A stretch of DNA of 64,000 bases from Methyloversatilis sp. (lineage in GTDB: Bacteria; Pseudomonadota; Gammaproteobacteria; Burkholderiales; Rhodocyclaceae): assembly GCF_030696805.1 (NCBI RefSeq), contig NZ_JAUYRO010000103.1, forward strand, positions 22,527 to 86,526, in the 5' to 3' direction. The notes beneath the pieces are model-generated. The model did not search any database, had not been told where the DNA came from, and saw nothing but the letters and a program-made list of their open reading frames with translations. A program made the translations under genes and the position numbers. Positions 8,872 through 17,630 of the stretch are shown here, in pieces (the stretch's first letter is position 1; each line of letters opens with the position of its first letter).

Positions 8872-10731
8872 ATGCCCGTACTTTCCGATCGCCTTCGAAG
8901 CAGCTTGCGCGCTGCCCTCACCGCACTGGTACTGCTGTGCGGCATCGCCGCGCCGTCGCACGCCGCCGAAGAGTTCCTGCAGCCCGAGCAGGCCTTTCGC
9001 CTGGCGGTCGCGCCAGCCGGCGCCGGCGAGGTGCAACTGACCTGGTCCATTGCGCCGGGCTATTACTTGTACCGGGACCGCATGGCGGTGACCGCATCTC
9101 CATCCGGTAGCCAACTGGAACGCAAGCTCCCGCCCGGCATCCGCAAGGACGACCCCAACTTCGGAGTGATGGAGGTCTATCACGACGCGGTCACGATGCG
9201 GGTGTCGCACGGTGGCGCCGCAGCACTCGATGTGACCTGGCAGGGCTGTGCTGACGCCGGGCTGTGCTATCCGCCGCAGACGCAGACGGTTCAGGTCACC
9301 GGCGTCGCGCCGGACACCGCCCGCACCGCTCTTTCCGACACCACGGTTCAGCCGCTGCAACCGGAATCTGCCGGCCTGTGGAACAGTCTTGCCGGCAGCG
9401 ATTCCGAAGTGCTGCAGTGGCTCGATCAGCGCTCGCTCGGCTGGACCGTGCCGCTGTTCTTCCTGCTCGGCATCGCACTCGCGTTCACGCCTTGCGTACT
9501 GCCGATGCTGCCCATCGTGTCCGGCATCGTCGTCGGCAGCCGGGCGCCGCCGCGGCGCGCGTTCGCGCTGTCGATGGCGTTCGTGCTGCCGATGGCGCTG
9601 ACCTACTCGACGCTGGGCGTGGCAGCAGCGCTCGCGGGCGCAAATCTGCAGGCGATGCTGCAGACCTCCTGGACGATGTCCGCGCTGGGCAGCGTCTACG
9701 TCGTGCTCGCGCTCGGCATGTTCGGTGTGTTCACCCTGCAATTGCCGGCCGGGCTACGCGACAGGCTAGACGGCACAAGCCGGAGCCTGCGCGGCGGATC
9801 GCTGCCGGGTGCAGCGGCCATGGGCGTGTTGTCGGCACTGCTGGTCGGCCCTTGCATGACGGCGCCGCTGGCCGGTGCGCTGCTCTACATCGCCCAGAGC
9901 GGAAACGTCGCCCAGGGCGCGCTGCTGCTCGCGGCACTGGGCATGGGCATGGGCCTACCGCTGGTGATCGCCGGCACGCTGGGCTCGCGCTTCCTGCCCA
10001 AGCCGGGTCCGTGGATGGATCGTGTGAAGGGCGCGCTCGGCTTCGTGCTGCTCGGCACTGCGGTATGGATGTTCGAACGCGTCGTGCCTGCGCCGGTCGC
10101 ATTGCTGATGTGGGGTGCGTGGCTTCTTTCGGTGGCGGTGACACTGCTTCACGCGGCTTCGCGCCGCGCAGCACCCTTCTCCGCCCAGGGGTCGCCGCTG
10201 CGGCTCGCCGCCCGCACGCTGGCGCTCGTGATCGGGCTCTGGGGCAGCGCGATGGTGCTCGGCGCGGCAGGCGGCGCGATGGATCCCCTTCGTCCGCTCA
10301 CCTTCGCCACAGCCTTGGCCACGGGCAGAACACAGCTTGATGCGAGCCCGCAATTCGTGTCGGTTGCCAGCGAACCGGAACTGCAGGCGAGGCTGGCGGC
10401 CGCGAGGGCCGTGGGGCAACCCGCCATCGTCGACTTCTACGCCGACTGGTGCGTCTCGTGCAAGGCAATTGAAAAGGAAGTTTTCGGCGATAGCCGCGTG
10501 CAGCGCGCGCTGGCTGGCGTGCTGATGCTGCGTGTCGACGTGACTGCCAACGACGCGCGCCATCGGGCACTGATGCACGCCCACCAGGTGATCGGTCCAC
10601 CGACCGTGATGCTGTTCGATGCTGCCGGACGCGAGCGGCGCGATGCACGCCTGGTCGGTGAGTTCACACGAGACCAGTTTCTGCAGCGGCAGCCTGAGCC
10701 AGCGGCGCTCGCCATGGAGAATCCGTCATGA
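8872..10731 (+). CDS. dsbD: Thiol:disulfide interchange protein DsbD
   Basis: A 619-residue protein with signal peptide ending SHAA, an N-terminal DsbD-alpha domain with its cysteine pair C126/C132 (QGCADAGLCYPP), a membrane domain with conserved cysteines C208 (AFTPCVLPMLP) and C328 (GPCMTAPL), and a C-terminal thioredoxin-like domain with YADWCVSCK (C527/C530). It passes electrons from cytoplasmic thioredoxin to periplasmic proteins. It overlaps the next gene by 4 bases and leads a dsbD-tlpA-dsbG operon in which DsbG and the TlpA-like protein are plausible clients. Confidence 0.96.
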   Translation: MPVLSDRLRSSLRAALTALVLLCGIAAPSHAAEEFLQPEQAFRLAVAPAGAGEVQLTWSIAPGYYLYRDRMAVTASPSGSQLERKLPPGIRKDDPNFGVMEVYHDAVTMRVSHGGAAALDVTWQGCADAGLCYPPQTQTVQVTGVAPDTARTALSDTTVQPLQPESAGLWNSLAGSDSEVLQWLDQRSLGWTVPLFFLLGIALAFTPCVLPMLPIVSGIVVGSRAPPRRAFALSMAFVLPMALTYSTLGVAAALAGANLQAMLQTSWTMSALGSVYVVLALGMFGVFTLQLPAGLRDRLDGTSRSLRGGSLPGAAAMGVLSALLVGPCMTAPLAGALLYIAQSGNVAQGALLLAALGMGMGLPLVIAGTLGSRFLPKPGPWMDRVKGALGFVLLGTAVWMFERVVPAPVALLMWGAWLLSVAVTLLHAASRRAAPFSAQGSPLRLAARTLALVIGLWGSAMVLGAAGGAMDPLRPLTFATALATGRTQLDASPQFVSVASEPELQARLAAARAVGQPAIVDFYADWCVSCKAIEKEVFGDSRVQRALAGVLMLRVDVTANDARHRALMHAHQVIGPPTVMLFDAAGRERRDARLVGEFTRDQFLQRQPEPAALAMENPS

Positions 10732-11570
10732 ATCAGGCCTTGCAGATCGGCCCTTTGTCGCTGCCATTTTCGGTGCTGCTGACCCTGGTCGCCATTGCTT
10801 TTGGCGGGTTCGTCGGCCGGCGGGTGGCGCGGACCGCGGGCACCGAAGCCGAGCCAACACTGACGCGCATGCTGCTCGTCGGCCTGCTCGCGTCGCGCCT
10901 CGCCTTCGTCTGGCAGTGGCGCGAGCAGTATTTCAGCGCACCGCTGAGCATTCTGGACATTCGCGACGGCGGCTGGGAACCGGCCGCCGGCGTTGTGGTG
11001 GCCTTGCTGTTCGGCCTGCAACGCGCACATCGCGACGCCCGACTGCGCACGCCCGTGCTCGCCGCGGGATCCGCGACCGGCGCGGTGCTGCTGCTCGGCG
11101 GCGTCGCAAGCCTGCTGATGGCCTGGTCGTCGATGCCTCTGCCGCCCCTGACACTGAATTCGCTGGAGGGCCGCCCCGTATCGCTGGCTGGCTTTTCCGG
11201 CAAGCCGACGGTGGTCAACCTCTGGGCAACCTGGTGCCCGCCCTGTCAGCGCGAAATGCCGGTGATGCAGGAAGCACAGGCTGCCAATCCGGACGTGAAC
11301 ATCGTCTTCGTGAACCAGGGGGAAGCGTCACACACCATTACCGCGTTCCTCGAGCACCAGAGTCTGGCGCTGCGCAACGTGCTGGTCGATCCGCAGCGTC
11401 GCACCGGCGCGGCGCTGGGTCACCGGGCGTTGCCGACCACGCTGTTCTTCAACGCACAAGGAGTGCTTGCAGACACCCGCATCGGCGAGTTGTCCCAAGC
11501 CACGCTTGCGCAACGCCTGGCGAGCCTGCGCGCCGCCTCACCCCCCAACCAACCAGCCACGACACCATGA
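10728..11570 (+). CDS. TlpA-family thioredoxin with LGT-like membrane domain
   Basis: A 280-residue protein. The N-terminal 135 residues form several membrane helices with a pattern (FGGFVGRR, RLLVGLLASRLAF-type helix, then ILDIRDGGWEPAAG) resembling part of prolipoprotein diacylglyceryl transferase. The C-terminal half is a periplasmic thioredoxin fold with LWATWCPPCQREM (C170/C173), typical of TlpA/ResA reductases, and a cis-Pro site ALPTT. Such proteins reduce apocytochrome or metal-centre cysteines. Overlaps dsbD and dsbG by 4 bases on each side. The LGT-like part lacks most of the enzyme, so transferase activity is unlikely. Confidence 0.85.
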   Translation: MNQALQIGPLSLPFSVLLTLVAIAFGGFVGRRVARTAGTEAEPTLTRMLLVGLLASRLAFVWQWREQYFSAPLSILDIRDGGWEPAAGVVVALLFGLQRAHRDARLRTPVLAAGSATGAVLLLGGVASLLMAWSSMPLPPLTLNSLEGRPVSLAGFSGKPTVVNLWATWCPPCQREMPVMQEAQAANPDVNIVFVNQGEASHTITAFLEHQSLALRNVLVDPQRRTGAALGHRALPTTLFFNAQGVLADTRIGELSQATLAQRLASLRAASPPNQPATTP

Positions 11571-12427
11571 ACCCTGCCAACAGCGCTTCCTGCCCACGCC
11601 TCCGTTCGTCAGCCATCGTGCGCTCGACTACGGGCGCACTGATCATCGCCTTCGCATCGGCGGCCGCATCGTTCGCTATTGCGGCGCCAGCGCTTCCCGC
11701 TGCGCTGCAGGCCCTCGAGAAGAAGGGCCTGACCATCGTCGGCACCTTCCCGAGCCCGGGCGGACTGACTGCCTACGCCGCCCACGCGGGCACCGAGCCG
11801 GTCGCCTTGTATGTGACGCCCGACGGCAAGCACGTGATCGCCGGAACACTGTTCGATGCCACCGGCACGAACCTGACCACGGCGCGGCTGGAGAAGGTGC
11901 TCGCCAAACCGATGACCGACGCGGTCTGGGAACAACTGGAGAAGAGTCACTGGATCGCCGATGGCCGTGCAGACGCGCCGCGCACCGTCTACGTCTTCAC
12001 CGACCCCAACTGCCCCTATTGCAACAAGCTGTGGGCCGACGCCCGGCCGTGGGTCGATGCCGGCAAGGTGCAGCTGCGGCACATCATGGTCGGCATCCTG
12101 ACCCCGACCAGCGCCGCCAAGGCGGCCGCGTTGCTCGGCGACAGGAATCCGGTCGCCGCGCTTGATGCGTACGAACGTGGGCACGTCGCATCAACCGCCA
12201 AGACGTTGGCCAGTGGGCGGCCGAAGCCGCTCGGCGATGAAAGCCTCAAACCGCTGGCAGTGGTGCCGGCCGCGCTTGCCGTCAAACTTGATGCAAACGC
12301 TGCGCTGATGGCGGCCTATGGCCTGGGAGCGACCCCGGCGGTGGTCTGGAAGGACGCGAAGGGGAGCGTGCAGATGCGTCAGGGCGCACCGGAATCCGAC
12401 CTCGCCACAATCTTCGGGCCACGCTGA
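11567..12427 (+). CDS. dsbG: Periplasmic disulfide isomerase/reductase DsbG
   Basis: A 286-residue protein whose ATG overlaps the upstream stop (ATGA); in-frame sequence further upstream is non-coding shadow. A long signal region (about 1-39) is followed by the DsbC/DsbG dimerisation segment and a thioredoxin fold with DPNCPYCNKLW (C149/C152). CPYC is the DsbG active site. GATPAVVW supplies the cis-Pro loop. DsbG isomerises disulfides and reduces cysteine sulfenic acids in the periplasm and is kept reduced by DsbD, encoded at the head of this operon. Confidence 0.93.
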   Translation: MNPANSASCPRLRSSAIVRSTTGALIIAFASAAASFAIAAPALPAALQALEKKGLTIVGTFPSPGGLTAYAAHAGTEPVALYVTPDGKHVIAGTLFDATGTNLTTARLEKVLAKPMTDAVWEQLEKSHWIADGRADAPRTVYVFTDPNCPYCNKLWADARPWVDAGKVQLRHIMVGILTPTSAAKAAALLGDRNPVAALDAYERGHVASTAKTLASGRPKPLGDESLKPLAVVPAALAVKLDANAALMAAYGLGATPAVVWKDAKGSVQMRQGAPESDLATIFGPR

Positions 12428-12613
12428 TCGCGCAAGGCCTGACCGCACAAGACCGTAAGGGCTTTGGCACAAGCACCCCGGCTTCCGCTGCCTTCACTGG
12501 CCGGCGGGCCTGTGCCGTCGGCGGGTCGCACAAGATGCCCGGCAGCGACCGCATGACTCTGATGCACACGATGTGCTACTGCCGTCTGCCAGCGAACAAG
12601 AACCGCGAAACGA

Positions 12614-13333
12614 TCAGGCTGCTTTGACGGCCGGCAGCAGACGATCGTATTCGCGCTTCACCACGCGATAACAATCGCATGCGCGAGCCTCAAGACCGGC
12701 ACGGTCCAGTACCCAGATATGCCCGCGCGCGTAGCGAATGATGCCGGCAGCCTGCAGTCTGAGCGCCGCTTCGGTCACCCCCTCGCGGCGCACGCCCAGC
12801 ATGTTGGCAATCAATTCCTGGGTCATCAATAGCTCGTTGCCGTGCTGGCGGTCCAGACTTTGCAGAAGCCAGCGGCAGAACAACTGATCGACCGAGTGGT
12901 GGCGATTGCACACTGCCGTGTGGCTGATCTGCGTAAGGAGAGCTTGCGTATAGCAAAGCATCAGGTATTTGACACGATCGGAGCGTTCAAACGCCGCTTT
13001 GACGGCATGTGCGCGAAGCCGGTAGCCCATGCCCGCGCTGCACACCTCGGCGCGGATGGGCATGGACGTACCGCCCATGAATATGCAGATACCCACCGCA
13101 CCTTCAGGCCCCACCATCGCGATTTCCGACGACGCGCCGCCTTCCGTTGTGTAGACCAGCGACACGATGGCGCTGGTCGGAAAATAGGCGAACTCCGGTG
13201 GCACGCCGGACTCATGAATGACTTTGCCCAACGGCAGGTCAACCAGTTCGAGCTGCGGCTGTAGAAGCCGCAACTCCTCGTAGGGCAGGGATGCCAGCAG
13301 TTGATTCCGGTGCGCGTAGTTAAGTGCAAACAA
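12614..13333 (-). CDS. Crp/Fnr-family transcriptional regulator (paralog B)
   Basis: A 239-residue paralog of the 5375-6094 product, same length and domain order: nucleotide-binding-like barrel (VDLPLGKVIHESG, FPTSAIVSLVYT) and helix-turn-helix around MTQELIANMLGVRREGVTEA. Both end in VVKREYDRLLPA. No Fnr-type cysteine cluster. The duplication includes the sequence just after the stop codon. The dsb and two-component genes lie between the copies. Signal and targets unknown. Confidence 0.9.
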   Translation of the reverse strand: MFALNYAHRNQLLASLPYEELRLLQPQLELVDLPLGKVIHESGVPPEFAYFPTSAIVSLVYTTEGGASSEIAMVGPEGAVGICIFMGGTSMPIRAEVCSAGMGYRLRAHAVKAAFERSDRVKYLMLCYTQALLTQISHTAVCNRHHSVDQLFCRWLLQSLDRQHGNELLMTQELIANMLGVRREGVTEAALRLQAAGIIRYARGHIWVLDRAGLEARACDCYRVVKREYDRLLPAVKAA

Positions 13334-13753
13334 TTCCTGATCCCCCAGAGTGGCATCTTGCAGGACTCGATTAATCGTCGGATTTCGCTTTTAAAATATC
13401 CCTATAAGCTGAACTTATGACTGTGCGGTACCGAACACAGGTAGGCGCCGATAGCGGCTCTAGGCCAGTCAGGTCAACAGTTGTCTGGGTGTCCGTACAT
13501 CTGCCGACCAAAGCAACTGCAATTCGCCCATTTGCCAACCGGAATGGAGGTGCTCCAGGGTTCGCAATCCCGGATCGGAGCCGGTTTCACAACAAGGCAG
13601 TGGGTTTCAACGGCACTACGAACGCGGATCGGCGGAAGAAGCCCTCGGTGGCAACCGGCGCGGCAGCGTGGTTGCAGTGTGACCCGCGCGTTCTTCGACC
13701 CGAATTCGATCCAGCGCCTTTTGGACGACAGCCGAAGCGGTGAAACGGACGCT
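13334..13753. other. 420-bp region without a convincing gene
   Basis: Between the Crp/Fnr paralog B start and the end of the sulfur-transport genes. An AT-rich patch at about 13385-13418 is the likely promoter zone of the regulator gene. A 108-codon plus-strand frame (13417-13743) has no recognisable family, no good ribosome binding site and an unusual composition, so it is not called. Confidence 0.5.
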
Positions 13754-14374
13754 TCAGGGCGCCAACCGGGCCAGGGCGAAAAGTGCCAGGACGAGTGCCG
13801 GCACGAATGCAGCAAGGAATATCGAAAGCCGTATCCCCAGCAACTCGGGTAGCGTGATTTCCCCGCGGCTGCCGATTTTCTGGATCGTCGAAGCGACGTA
13901 GCCCGACGTTTCGGCATAAAGATAGCTACCGGCCATCAGGCCGATGATGCCGGCGATCGCGTCGCAGTTGCCCTGGCCCAACGCGGCGACGCCGGTGCCC
14001 GGACAGTAACCGAGCAGACCGAGACCGACACCGAACAGCAGGCCGCCCACAATGTTTGCGGCGTAGTGCGTGGGCTTCACGTGCAATTCGACCAGACCCA
14101 GCGCGCGCAGCGAAAAGATACCCAGCATGCCGACGATGATCGCCGTCAGCATCACCTTGATGACGGTGAAATCGGTCAGGAAGAACTGCCCCATCAGCAC
14201 CTCGTATCTGGCCACGCCGCCCTTCTGCAGCAGAAAGCCGAAAGCGATGCCGAATACCAGCGCGAGCACGAGCTGGCGCGCCGAATCCGGCTTGCCGGGC
14301 GCCTCCATGTCTTGCTGTTCCCCGGCGCGCAGCGGGATGATGAGCACTGGCGGGACGTTCTCGGGAGTCGTCAT
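13754..14374 (-). CDS. YeeE/YedE-type sulfur transporter subunit (DUF6691-like half)
   Basis: A 206-residue membrane protein starting MTTPENVPP at ATG 14374; the longer frame overlaps the upstream gene with R/S-rich shadow. About four to five membrane helices and the motif GLLGYCPGTGVAALGQG, with a conserved cysteine, mark the second half of two-component YeeE/YedE transporters, which carry thiosulfate or another sulfane-sulfur compound through cysteine relays. It follows the other half by 7 bases and belongs to a three-gene minus-strand operon with the persulfide dioxygenase-rhodanese gene. Confidence 0.83.
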   Translation of the reverse strand: MTTPENVPPVLIIPLRAGEQQDMEAPGKPDSARQLVLALVFGIAFGFLLQKGGVARYEVLMGQFFLTDFTVIKVMLTAIIVGMLGIFSLRALGLVELHVKPTHYAANIVGGLLFGVGLGLLGYCPGTGVAALGQGNCDAIAGIIGLMAGSYLYAETSGYVASTIQKIGSRGEITLPELLGIRLSIFLAAFVPALVLALFALARLAP

Positions 14375-14381
14375 TCGACGC

Positions 14382-14891
14382 TCAGAAGCGATACAGCAGA
14401 TAGGCCGTCGCGACGGCGCCGACGAAGAAGCACGGCAGCGCAATCCACGAACCCACCGACAGCTGAAGTGCGCCGCTGATGCCATGCCCGCTGGTGCAGC
14501 CACCCGCGAGCCGCGCCCCGTACCCGAGGATCATGCCGCCCACCAGCGCCACCCCGAGCCGGGGCGCGACGTCGGGACCGAAATGCTGCTCCCACAAGGC
14601 GGGCACCCATACACCGGTGATCTCGCCGCCGGTGACTGCAGCGAGCCAGGCGCCCAGTGGCATCCCGACCACCAGCATCACACCCCATTCGATCTTCGGC
14701 GGGGTGTCCTGATAGGACTTCAGGTTCCCGGTATGGCGCCTGGAAAACAGATTACCGACCATGCCCGCCAGCCGGGCGTACGCGGTCGACACACTCAGCG
14801 GCTTGTTGGAAAAGTAGAAGGTCGCCATCGACAGCAGGCCGATCAACGTGCCGACGAGGTAGGGCGACCATGCACCCGATGCGGATTGCAT
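14382..14891 (-). CDS. YeeE/YedE-type sulfur transporter subunit (first half)
   Basis: A 169-residue membrane protein with the signature GGCTSGHGISGALQL near residues 130-145, the cysteine-containing motif of YeeE/YedE (sulf_transp) proteins. About four membrane helices. Together with the downstream 206-residue protein it makes the split transporter found in many proteobacteria. It starts 2 bases after the persulfide dioxygenase stop, so translation is probably coupled. Substrate is inferred to be a sulfane-sulfur compound. Confidence 0.85.
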   Translation of the reverse strand: MQSASGAWSPYLVGTLIGLLSMATFYFSNKPLSVSTAYARLAGMVGNLFSRRHTGNLKSYQDTPPKIEWGVMLVVGMPLGAWLAAVTGGEITGVWVPALWEQHFGPDVAPRLGVALVGGMILGYGARLAGGCTSGHGISGALQLSVGSWIALPCFFVGAVATAYLLYRF

Positions 14892-14893
14892 GA

Positions 14894-16285
14894 TCAGTCT
14901 GCCTTTCTCGATTGGCCCGGCCCGTCAAGCGGAAGACCCAGCTTTTCCCACGCGCTGAGGCCACCGAGCATGTTGTGGACGCGCGTGAATCCATTGCGCT
15001 TGAGGATGCTCGCTGCCACGCCCGAGCGGTGCCCCACGTTGCAATGCACGACGATTTCGCTGTCCCTGGGGAGCAGCGGAAGGTCGCTCTCCAGATGCCC
15101 GACATAGCGGTGCATGGCGCCCGGAATATGTTTCTCGTTCCATTCGTACTCATCCCGCACGTCGAGGACTTGAACGCGACCGAGCTGCATCCAGATGGCC
15201 GTTTCAGCGGCACTGGTCGTCGCGATGGACTCGATGGGCAGACCCTGGTCGCGCCAGCCTTCGATCCCCTTGGCCAGCACGCCCTCCACCGAGTCGATGC
15301 CGATGCGCGCGAGCGACATCACCGCGCGTTCCATCGCCTCAAGTCCGTCCGCAACCAGAAAGATACGGGTGTTCTCGTTGGCCACCCAGCCGCCGAACGC
15401 CGGCAAACCGTCGAGCCAGATGTTGTAGGCACCGGGAATGTGTGCCGCTGAAAAGGCTTCCGGTGACCGGGTATCGATGACCACGCCCTCGTGCATCCGC
15501 TGCTGGAACTCCACCGGCTGCAGCACCCGGAAGGTGGACGGCGACTTGAGCGGCCTTCCCGGAAGCCGGTTCACGTCTTCCATGTGCACAAAGTAAGGTG
15601 GGCGTGCCATCTTTTCCGCCAGCTTGTGCGCAACGAAGTCGTGGCGGCTTTTGAGGAACACCGGGTTCGTCGCTTTTTCGATCCCCAGCGTCGAGTCGTC
15701 GCGCTCCGAAATGTTGCCGCCGCACGCGGAACCGGCGCCGTGCGCCGGAAACAGCAGCACGTGCTCACCGAGCGGCTCGATCTTGCGGTGGATGGCGTCG
15801 TACAGGATGCCGGCGTTGTCGGCGGTTCTCCCGGGATCGGGCAGATCGGTGCGCCCGGTGTCACCGACAAAAAGCGCATCGCCGGTGAACACACCCCAGC
15901 ATCTGTCGCCGCCGTCCTTGACGTAAACCGCGTAGGACATGCTTTCCGGCGTGTGGCCGGGTGTCGCAAGCGCGATGAACCGGGTGGTGCCCACCTTGAG
16001 TTCCTCCTCGTCCGCGAGCTTCACGTCCGTCTCACCGAACAACGCATGGCGGCCGCCGACAATTCGTGCACCGGTCATCTGCGCCAGGGTGCGCGAACCG
16101 AACTCGAAGTCCTCCTGCCGATGCGTTTCCAAAACGTAAGCAATGGAGAGGTCGTTTTCCCGGGCCAGCCGCAGATAGTCGTCCACGTCGCGGCGCGGGT
16201 CGATGACGACGGCGAGCCCGTCTCCGCACCCCAGCAGGTAGGCGTTGTGTCCGAGCCCAGGGGTTTTCAAACGCTGAAAGAACAT
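14894..16285 (-). CDS. Persulfide dioxygenase-rhodanese fusion (CstB-like)
   Basis: A 463-residue protein starting MFFQRLKTPG at ATG 16285, chosen because GGAGG lies 6 bases upstream. Residues 1-250 are a metallo-beta-lactamase-fold persulfide dioxygenase: H55 (THRQED), the TPGHTPES histidine and the aspartate of GDALFVGDTGRTDL fit the mononuclear iron ligands. Q57 and F60 replace histidines of the second metal site. Two rhodanese domains follow: the first loop (IFLVADGLE) has Asp at the catalytic Cys position, the second has active VVHCNVGHRSG. This is the CstB architecture. It would oxidise low-molecular-weight persulfides to sulfite or thiosulfate. Confidence 0.88.
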   Translation of the reverse strand: MFFQRLKTPGLGHNAYLLGCGDGLAVVIDPRRDVDDYLRLARENDLSIAYVLETHRQEDFEFGSRTLAQMTGARIVGGRHALFGETDVKLADEEELKVGTTRFIALATPGHTPESMSYAVYVKDGGDRCWGVFTGDALFVGDTGRTDLPDPGRTADNAGILYDAIHRKIEPLGEHVLLFPAHGAGSACGGNISERDDSTLGIEKATNPVFLKSRHDFVAHKLAEKMARPPYFVHMEDVNRLPGRPLKSPSTFRVLQPVEFQQRMHEGVVIDTRSPEAFSAAHIPGAYNIWLDGLPAFGGWVANENTRIFLVADGLEAMERAVMSLARIGIDSVEGVLAKGIEGWRDQGLPIESIATTSAAETAIWMQLGRVQVLDVRDEYEWNEKHIPGAMHRYVGHLESDLPLLPRDSEIVVHCNVGHRSGVAASILKRNGFTRVHNMLGGLSAWEKLGLPLDGPGQSRKAD

Positions 16286-16779
16286 GCACGCCCTCCGAAA
16301 TGGGTAGCTGGTCGCGGTCAGTGCGCTGCGCACGTCGCTGCGCACCGGTTGCGTATTTTTCGCCCTGTTTCCTCGTCGTCTCGCCGGACGCGGGCAGGAC
16401 AGGCAGCGCGCTGCAGATCATCTGAAACCGCAAGGCACCCGTCCGTCCGGCGCCGCACATTAGGTGGCCCCGCACCGGTGTGCTCGTTGGCAGATGAAGG
16501 TCATCGAACTCCCTAAGCGCGATGTCGTACAGACGCGTCAAGTCCGATCGGAGGAAGTTACGTTCGCATCGGAAGAACGAGCACTTCATCGCTTCTGCGG
16601 GGAGCCCTTTCAAAGTGAAAAATCATGACGAACACCGCTACTTGCCGCATGACCGGGCGAGGGTTTGTGGCGCCGGGAAAATGTCGTCTCCGTTCTGGCA
16701 ACCGTTCAGGCGACATGGCGTGCAGCAGAGCGCAACGACCGACGGTGAAGTAGGCAAAACAGCTGGCACAGGTGTGCAG
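16286..16779. other. Divergent intergenic region of the sulfur block
   Basis: About 490 bp between the CstB-like gene and the DUF1264 gene start used here. It should hold two divergent promoters. I see no clear operator palindrome and no convincing small gene. If the DUF1264 protein starts earlier (16681 or 16522), the gap is correspondingly shorter. Confidence 0.45.
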
Positions 16780-17577
16780 ATGTGGCTGACCGTACTGGCC
16801 ACGCTGACTCTGAGTGCGCTGTCGGCCGCATGCGGAGACAACAACACGCCATCGAACGTCACCGCTCCTGGCGATGAAACGAGGCTGAAGACCCAGGTTC
16901 TGGAAACCGGAACTTCGCTCCTGCAGGGCAAAGAGCCTCTCGAAGCAATGAATCTCTATATGGATGGATTTCACTTCTACAACGGCGACATGCAGGCGCA
17001 GATGGAAGCGCACCACTTCTGCTCGGTGGTGAATGAGGACATCAATCAGTGCGTCATCTTTGATGGCAATGGCACGGACGCCAAACTGATGGGCATGGAG
17101 ACCATCATCAGCAAGAAGCTTTTCGATGCACTTCTCCCGGAGGAAAAGAAGCTCTGGCACAGCCATGTCCATGAGGTGAAGAGTGGCCACCTCGTTGCCC
17201 CCGGCATCCAGCAGACGGCCGAGTACGAATTCATGGAAAAGCTGATCAGCACCTACGGAAGGACCTGGCACACGTGGCATACGGACCAGGAACTGACGCT
17301 GCCCCTTGGTCATCCCTTGCTCATGATGGGCTTCACGGCCGATCGACAGATCGATGAAGCGATGGTCGCGGAACGGGACAAGCGCATGCGAATCAGTTCG
17401 GCGGAAAAGCGCCAGGACCGTCAAAGCATACCGGCACCCGCCATTTCGCCCGGAGCCGACGCATGGCAACAGGGAGAGGTGATGCAGCTCCTGCTGCGAC
17501 CGCTTGCCAGGCGTGAGGCCGTTCCACATTCGCAACCGCATCGACACGCGCAGCTTCCAGCTGGATCGGGCAACTGA
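16780..17577 (+). CDS. DUF1264 (oil-body-associated-like) putative lipoprotein
   Basis: A 265-residue protein; ATG 16780 is chosen for AGGTG at good spacing and for placing a hydrophobic lipoprotein-like signal (LSALSAAC, Cys 18) at the N-terminus. Alternatives are ATG 16681 or 16522. Residues about 45-200 match the DUF1264 family: MNLYMDGFHFYNGDMQAQ, HHFCSVVNED, QCVIFDGN, LWHSHVHEVKSG, TWHTWHTD. The family is known from plant oil bodies and many bacteria; its biochemical role is unclear. The last roughly 50 residues are unlike the family and may be a recent extension after a frameshift. Upstream of tsdB by 53 bp. Confidence 0.75.
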   Translation: MWLTVLATLTLSALSAACGDNNTPSNVTAPGDETRLKTQVLETGTSLLQGKEPLEAMNLYMDGFHFYNGDMQAQMEAHHFCSVVNEDINQCVIFDGNGTDAKLMGMETIISKKLFDALLPEEKKLWHSHVHEVKSGHLVAPGIQQTAEYEFMEKLISTYGRTWHTWHTDQELTLPLGHPLLMMGFTADRQIDEAMVAERDKRMRISSAEKRQDRQSIPAPAISPGADAWQQGEVMQLLLRPLARREAVPHSQPHRHAQLPAGSGN

Positions 17578-17630
17578 CCCGGCGGCGGCGCAACCTTGCG
17601 GCGCAACGGACGCGCCAACACCACACAGAG

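Noticed and set aside
10619..11566. 5' extension of the dsbG frame
   Set aside because: It overlaps the TlpA gene in another frame with Arg-rich sequence; the signal peptide and ATGA coupling place the start at 11567.
13417..13743. 108-codon plus-strand frame before the sulfur transporter genes
   Set aside because: No ribosome binding site, no recognisable motif, mixed composition; treated as intergenic.
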